A DNA stretch of 64,000 bases, taken from assembly GCF_900104725.1 (NCBI RefSeq), contig NZ_LT629758.1, positions 1,364,001 through 1,428,000 of the forward strand, in the 5' to 3' direction. The translations under genes were made by a program, and so were the position numbers. Below the pieces are notes generated by a model, which worked only from the letters and a program-made list of their open reading frames with translations, was not told where the DNA came from and did not search any database. This document shows positions 59,380 to 64,000 of this stretch, piece by piece; the first letter of the stretch is position 1; each line of letters begins with the position of its first letter. Origin of the DNA: Actinoplanes derwentensis (GTDB taxonomy: Bacteria > Actinomycetota > Actinomycetes > Mycobacteriales > Micromonosporaceae).

Positions 59380-62300
59380 ATGAACAGTGACGCCACCTCC
59401 GCACCTTCATCGCAGGCATCCGTGCGCCACTGGCGGGACAGCCTGATCAGAATCGCCGGAACCGACCCTCTGCTCGACTTCACACTCGGCACCGGGGGCA
59501 CGGTCCGGATCCTGCGCCCGCACGGCGTGGACGTCCGCACCGCGCTGGACGCCGGGCGTACCCTGCGGCTGCAGCCCGCCGGTGACCCCGGCTTCGACGA
59601 CGAGGCGATCTCCACCGACCTGTCCCGCGCCGACCTGACCGCCACCGTGCGTGACCTGCGGCGTCGCTCCGGCCACGACCTGTATCTGGCGTTCGGGTTC
59701 CGCACCTGGACCGGCGACGACGGGATCCGGCACACCAGCCCGCTGCTGCTGGTCCCGGTCGAACTCGTCCCGGGCGGCCCGCCGGCACTGCGGCACACCG
59801 GCGGCGACCCGATCGCCAACCCGGCACTGGACCTGCCGGACCTGCCCTACCCGGAACTGCTCACCGAGACCGGGGCCGTCGACCAGGTCGTGCTCGCCTG
59901 CTTCCCGGTCGGTGAGGCGACGGTCGGCCGGGATTTGTTCGACAACGAGACCCGGGTCGCGGCCCACCCGGTGATCCGCGGTCTGACCACCGGCACCCCG
60001 GCATTCACCTTCACCGACGAACCGCTGCCCGAATCGGTTCCGCTCGTGCTGGACACCGATTCGGAACAGCGGGCCGCCGTCGCCGCCGCTCTGGCCGGCC
60101 GGTCGTTCGCTCTCGACGGCCCGCCCGGCACCGGCAAGTCACAGACCGTCGCCACCATGATCGGGGCCCTGCTGCACGCCGGGAAACGGGTCCTGTTCGT
60201 CGGCGGGACGACCACCGCCCTGGACAGCGTCCGGCACCGCCTGCACGACGCCGGGCTCGGGCCGTACCTGCTGGACCTGCATTCGCGGCACGCCACCCGC
60301 CGGCAGGTCGCCACGGTACTCGGCCGGGCGCTGGAGACGGTGCCGGCCGCACCCGGCGAGACCGGCACCGACGACCTGCCGCGCCAGCCCCTGGGCCTGT
60401 CACCGCGGCAGGTCGCCGACCTGATCGCCGGCCTGGGTGACGTACCCGCCGCACCGGCCACCGGGTTCGACCCGGCCGCACTGACCCCGGACCGGCTCGC
60501 CGCGATCCGCGCCGACGCCGCCGCCCTGGCCCGCAACTGGCGGCCCGCCGCCGAGGGCCGCGCGTTCGCCTGGCGGGGAGTCACCTCCCGCGGTTCGCTG
60601 GACGCCCGCCTGTACGCGGCCGGGTCCGCCCTCGACGCCCTCTCCGGCGTCGCCATCCCGCACACCCGGCTGACCGATGCCTTCGACATCGGCCGGCTGC
60701 GGCAGGTGCCCGATCTCGCCCGGCTGCTGGCCCAGGCCGCCGAACGACCCGACAACGTGCCCGACCACTGGCTGACCGCCGACACCGGCCTGGACGAGGT
60801 CCGCGCCACCGTGGACCGGCTCGCCGCCGACCTGCGCGACCTCGCCGGGATGCAGGAACAGGCCGGCCGGGCCGCCTCCGCGCCGTGGGCCGGGCTGCCG
60901 ACCACCGACGTCGTCCCGGTGCTGCACACCTCAGCCCTGGACAGTCTGCCCGTCGCGCCGATCCGGATCGGGTCGCTGACCTCGCATCAGGCCGCCTCCC
61001 TGGCCGCCTACTTCGAGCAGGACGCCGAGATGCTGGAGGCCGCCGCCCGGTCGTTGAACGGCCTGGCCGTGATGATGGGCCTGCCGCCGGTCGTGTCGTT
61101 CGCCGACGCCGACTCCACCTTGGCCGTCATCGACCTGGCGCACGCTCCGGAACGGCCGGAACGCTCCTGGCTGTCGATCGACGGGCACACCACCGCGGGC
61201 CGTGCCATGCAGACCCTGTTCGCCACGATCGTCGCGCTCAAGGAGGCCGAAGCGGCGGCCGAGCTGTACTTCACCCCGGCCCTGCCCGGCGCCGACGTCG
61301 AAGGGCTGGCCCACCGGCTCGCCGACGACCGCGGCCTGAAACGGTTCAGCCCCTCCTACCGCGCCGACCGGCGGACCCTCGCCGACGTCACCCACGAGGA
61401 CGTCGACCCGGAGACCGCCCGCGAGAACCTGCACCTGGCACTGGCCTGGAGCCGGGCCGCCGCCGCCCTGGCCGCCGCCGAGTCCCGGCACGCACCCGTC
61501 CTCGGCGCCTACTACTACGGCCGGACCACCGACTTCGACCGGATCAACCGGGCGCTCGCCGTGGCCGCGATGGCGATCCAGCGGGCCCGCACCCCCGACC
61601 TCGGCACTCTCGCCAACCACATCGCCCGCGACGCCGGCCCGGACGACGTGGCGCTCGCCGTCGCGGCCCGGACCCGGACCCGGATGCGGGAGTGGCGGGC
61701 CCGGCTGGCGCCCGAACCGAACCCGGCGGCCCGGCCCGACCTGGTCCGTTTCCCGATCCTCGACGTCGCCGCCTGGCTGCGCGCACATCAGGCGCCGCTG
61801 CGGGCGGCCGCCACCGCGGCCACCATCGCCAGTGAGGCGACCAACCGGGACCTGACCGTCGACGAGGCCTATCAGTTGGTGGACGCTCGTGCCACGATCG
61901 ACGCCGCCTACGAGCGGCTGCAGTCTCGGGCCGCCGACTACGCCGCGGTTCTGGGTCCGCTCTACCGGGGTGAGCACACCGCCATCACCACGGTCAGTGC
62001 CGCCGTGGACTGGGCGTCGCGGATGCGGTCCGGTGCCAGCGGCTTCGACCAGCCGTTGACCCCGGTGCAGGCCGACGCGCTGCAGAGCGTGGTGTCCACC
62101 CCGCAGTTCGGGCAGCTCGTCCGGCAGTGGGACGACGCCCGGATCGAACTGCTCGCCGCATTCGACCCCGGCCGGCAGGCCGACATGCGTGCCGAACTCG
62201 ACGAGTACGCCGGTGCGGGCCTGCTGATCGCCGGGTTACGGGCCGACCCCACCGGGCAGGACGAGTGGTTCGAATACCGCGCCGCCCGTGCCGACCTCGA

Positions 62301-63327
62301 CCTGGACAGCGTCGTCGACTTCTGTGTCACCGAGCGGGTGCCGGCCGCTCAGGTGCCGCGGGTCGTGGAACGCGCGGTCCTGCAGGCCTGGGCCGACCAT
62401 CAGCGCCTTGACGAGACCGGTGTGCCCGGCCGGGCGCATACCGCCGCGGCGTCCCGGATCATCGCCGCCTGCAACGAGCTGCGGCCCCGCGACAACCTGA
62501 TCGAGGCCGCGGTGATCCGCCGGGAGGCGACGAAGACCAAGGACCATCTGCCGGTACGGCTACTGCTCGAACACGCCCGCAACCACAGTCAGGCCCTCAA
62601 GCCCTGCTTCCTGAGCACGCCCGCGGACGTCAGCCGGCACCTGCCGCCCGGTCTGAACTTCGACGTCGTCATCGTCGACGAGGCCGGCCTGATCACCCCC
62701 GGAGCCGCGGCCGCGGTCGTGCACCACGGCACGTCGGTGATCGTCGTCGGTGACCGGGAGCAGTTGCCGCCGGCGACTGCCGGTTCGGTGTCGATCCTGG
62801 ACGTGATGGCCGACTCCCCGGCGTTCCGGGTCCTCGGCCTGCGCCGGCACTACCGCTCCCGGCGCCCGGACCTGATCGCCTTCGCCAACAGCTCGTTCTA
62901 CGAGGGCCGGCTGCTGCCGGTGCACACCGGCGACGGTGTCCCGGGGGTGGAACTGTTCCCGGTCACCGACACCACCACCGGAACCGCCGAACGCATCGCG
63001 TTTCACCTGGCCACCCGCCCGCACCTCACCCTCGGGGTGATCACCCTCTCCGAGGCGCAGGCCGCCGCGATCGAGGACGCGGTGAAACACGACGGCCTCG
63101 ACATCAGGTGCGTCGACCAGGCCCAGGGTGAGGAATGGGATGTCGTCATCGTCGCGGTCGGCCCCGACCTGGGCCCGGCGGACCGGGCCGCGGACCGCCG
63201 GCGGCTCAACGTGGCCATCACCCGGGCCCGTCACCGCAACGAGATCGTCAGTGGGGTGCCGGCCGCCGACCTCGGGACCGGAGCCCGGCACCTGCGCCGC
63301 TACTTGAGCAGCCTGTCAGCCGCGTAA
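59380..63327 (+). CDS. Large SF1 helicase-like ATPase (DUF4011/Upf1-like)
   Basis: A 1315-residue cytosolic protein. The N-terminal 230 residues resemble the DUF4011-type region (RDSLIRIAGTDPLLDFTLG; DLYLAFGFRTW; HTSPLLLVPVELVPG). Walker A GPPGTGKSQTVA lies near residue 247, followed by a long helical insertion of about 800 residues. The other SF1 motifs are VIVDEAGLITPGAAAAVVHH (about 1095), VIVVGDREQLPPAT, GLRRHYRSRRPDLIAFAN, VDQAQGEEWDVVIVAVG and LNVAITRARHR. It probably acts on nucleic acid. There is no nuclease domain. Relatives occur in genome-maintenance and anti-phage contexts; no such partner is here. ATG 59380 has GGAG 8 nt upstream. Confidence 0.87.
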   Translation: MNSDATSAPSSQASVRHWRDSLIRIAGTDPLLDFTLGTGGTVRILRPHGVDVRTALDAGRTLRLQPAGDPGFDDEAISTDLSRADLTATVRDLRRRSGHDLYLAFGFRTWTGDDGIRHTSPLLLVPVELVPGGPPALRHTGGDPIANPALDLPDLPYPELLTETGAVDQVVLACFPVGEATVGRDLFDNETRVAAHPVIRGLTTGTPAFTFTDEPLPESVPLVLDTDSEQRAAVAAALAGRSFALDGPPGTGKSQTVATMIGALLHAGKRVLFVGGTTTALDSVRHRLHDAGLGPYLLDLHSRHATRRQVATVLGRALETVPAAPGETGTDDLPRQPLGLSPRQVADLIAGLGDVPAAPATGFDPAALTPDRLAAIRADAAALARNWRPAAEGRAFAWRGVTSRGSLDARLYAAGSALDALSGVAIPHTRLTDAFDIGRLRQVPDLARLLAQAAERPDNVPDHWLTADTGLDEVRATVDRLAADLRDLAGMQEQAGRAASAPWAGLPTTDVVPVLHTSALDSLPVAPIRIGSLTSHQAASLAAYFEQDAEMLEAAARSLNGLAVMMGLPPVVSFADADSTLAVIDLAHAPERPERSWLSIDGHTTAGRAMQTLFATIVALKEAEAAAELYFTPALPGADVEGLAHRLADDRGLKRFSPSYRADRRTLADVTHEDVDPETARENLHLALAWSRAAAALAAAESRHAPVLGAYYYGRTTDFDRINRALAVAAMAIQRARTPDLGTLANHIARDAGPDDVALAVAARTRTRMREWRARLAPEPNPAARPDLVRFPILDVAAWLRAHQAPLRAAATAATIASEATNRDLTVDEAYQLVDARATIDAAYERLQSRAADYAAVLGPLYRGEHTAITTVSAAVDWASRMRSGASGFDQPLTPVQADALQSVVSTPQFGQLVRQWDDARIELLAAFDPGRQADMRAELDEYAGAGLLIAGLRADPTGQDEWFEYRAARADLDLDSVVDFCVTERVPAAQVPRVVERAVLQAWADHQRLDETGVPGRAHTAAASRIIAACNELRPRDNLIEAAVIRREATKTKDHLPVRLLLEHARNHSQALKPCFLSTPADVSRHLPPGLNFDVVIVDEAGLITPGAAAAVVHHGTSVIVVGDREQLPPATAGSVSILDVMADSPAFRVLGLRRHYRSRRPDLIAFANSSFYEGRLLPVHTGDGVPGVELFPVTDTTTGTAERIAFHLATRPHLTLGVITLSEAQAAAIEDAVKHDGLDIRCVDQAQGEEWDVVIVAVGPDLGPADRAADRRRLNVAITRARHRNEIVSGVPAADLGTGARHLRRYLSSLSAA

Positions 63328-63900
63328 CGCCGACCGGCTCGTCGGGGACAGCCGCAGCCGCTCGACGCGCACGCCGTCCGGTGCGGTGACGTCCACCGGG
63401 TCGCGGGTGATCCAGACCAGGACGTGCTCACCCTCGCGGATCGGCAGTGCGGGGAAGTCGTTCACGGCGTACTCGGTGGTGAAGGCGGCCACCGCGCCGG
63501 GCACCCGATCGGCGAACTCCGGATCGAACCGGTGGTCACGGAACCATGCGGTGACGTACAGCAGGCCGCCCTGGATCGTGTCTCTTGATCTTTGAGGTGG
63601 TGCGGTGATCGCGCGCAGCAGCAGGACGTCGTCGGAGTCGATCATCGTGGCGTTGGCGGCCGGGCCGTGCTCTGCCCACACCGGACCGCTGTAGAAGTCC
63701 TGCAGCCCCTTCCGGCGGGCGGTCATGTCGGCGAAGCCGCGCAGCCAGACGAACCGGTCCGGCCGGTCCAGGTCCCGGAACTGGCCCAGCACCATCATGC
63801 CCAGCTGCTCCTGCGACTCGACGAACTCCCGGTCGAACAACTCGATCAGCTCGTCCCGGCGGCCCGGTCGCAACGTGTACTGCCGCAGCTCCACGATCAC
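63316..63900 (-). CDS. NIPSNAP-family protein
   Basis: A 194-residue dimeric alpha+beta-barrel-like protein opening MIVELRQYTLRPGRRDELIELF, with FRDLDRPDRFVWLRGFADM and FYSGPVWAEHGPAANATMID, as in bacterial NIPSNAP proteins. Function is unknown, and some are linked to small-molecule stress. It starts at GTG 63900, overlapping the stop of the upstream gene (GTGA), and its 3' end overlaps the convergent helicase gene by 12 bp. Confidence 0.9.
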   Translation of the reverse strand: MIVELRQYTLRPGRRDELIELFDREFVESQEQLGMMVLGQFRDLDRPDRFVWLRGFADMTARRKGLQDFYSGPVWAEHGPAANATMIDSDDVLLLRAITAPPQRSRDTIQGGLLYVTAWFRDHRFDPEFADRVPGAVAAFTTEYAVNDFPALPIREGEHVLVWITRDPVDVTAPDGVRVERLRLSPTSRSALRG

Positions 63901-64000
63901 GTCAAGATCCTCTCCAGTACGCCGGCGATGGTCTGCCGGGCCAGACTCGCCCGGAACGCCGCCGTCGCCTCGTCGTAGACATCGGCCAGCACCGGCCGGA
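63897..64000 (-). CDS. C-terminal end of an unknown gene (5' partial)
   Basis: The minus strand from the window edge encodes 33 residues (RPVLADVYDEATAAFRASLA, then RQTIAGVLERILT) and a TGA that overlaps the NIPSNAP start. Helical and amphipathic; too short to name. The overlap implies an operon with the NIPSNAP gene. Confidence 0.6.
   Translation of the reverse strand, partial: RPVLADVYDEATAAFRASLARQTIAGVLERILT

Overview
The window is high-GC actinobacterial DNA. GTG and TTG starts, F420/deazaflavin-type enzymes, SARP, WYL and MerR regulators, an Rpf-like LysM protein behind a cyclic di-AMP riboswitch, and starch and pectin enzymes all point to Micromonosporaceae, most likely an Actinoplanes-like soil organism (inference from gene content, not a database match). 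It reads as ordinary chromosome, mostly single genes and short operons, broken by several patches of decayed genes. No rRNA, CRISPR array, integrase, insertion sequence or prophage was seen.

Layout. 0-7 kb: the end of a secreted amylase with a CBM20 domain, a soluble Ser/Thr kinase, an XRE regulator divergent from an LLM oxidoreductase, a LysR regulator divergent from an EamA exporter, and a GNAT enzyme behind a 15-codon mini-ORF. 7-8.2 kb: a conserved 243-residue protein of unknown function, then two tandem structured RNAs shaped like circularly permuted tRNAs. They are best explained as bacterial Y RNAs (YrlA type), but no Ro60/TROVE gene is in the window. 8.2-14.6 kb: a ketopantoate reductase-like gene, a TetR regulator, a leader peptide with attenuator in front of a wrecked ABC-F gene, an HExxH metalloprotease and a MerR-GyrI regulator.

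14.7-24.2 kb: a sugar and plant-polymer region with a truncated ROK regulator, a DUF6807/PmoA-like gene, a rhamnogalacturonan acetylesterase, an SDR and an esterase-GH42 fusion. Two transcription units share a 19-bp sequence that includes a LacI-like operator. 24.2-36.7 kb: riboswitch and Rpf-like protein, a phosphotransferase, an epoxide hydrolase, a HEAT/LRV-like repeat protein with a coupled small gene, a frameshifted gene, a WYL/VOC divergent pair, a secreted penicillin acylase homologue, a dienelactone hydrolase, a DUF4184 membrane protein and a SUKH-like protein. 36.7-43 kb: a large AfsR-type SARP regulator followed by two coupled alpha/beta hydrolases, then an AhpD-like gene with a SigJ-like sigma factor.

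43-49 kb is a gene graveyard between small intact genes (DUF6817, SDR, LysR). 49-54.2 kb has a Ddn-like deazaflavin enzyme, a PotD-like lipoprotein, a membrane diguanylate cyclase and a lower-GC, repeat-rich stretch with a Pro/Glu/Lys-rich protein. 54.2-59.3 kb is a compact catabolic locus: an FGGY sugar kinase, a class II aldolase fused to a class III aminotransferase, and a divergent PucR regulator. 59.4-64 kb holds a large SF1 helicase-like ATPase, a NIPSNAP protein and the end of a further gene. The most interesting items are the tandem Y-like RNAs, the aldolase-aminotransferase/kinase locus, and the decayed ABC-F gene that keeps an intact attenuator.
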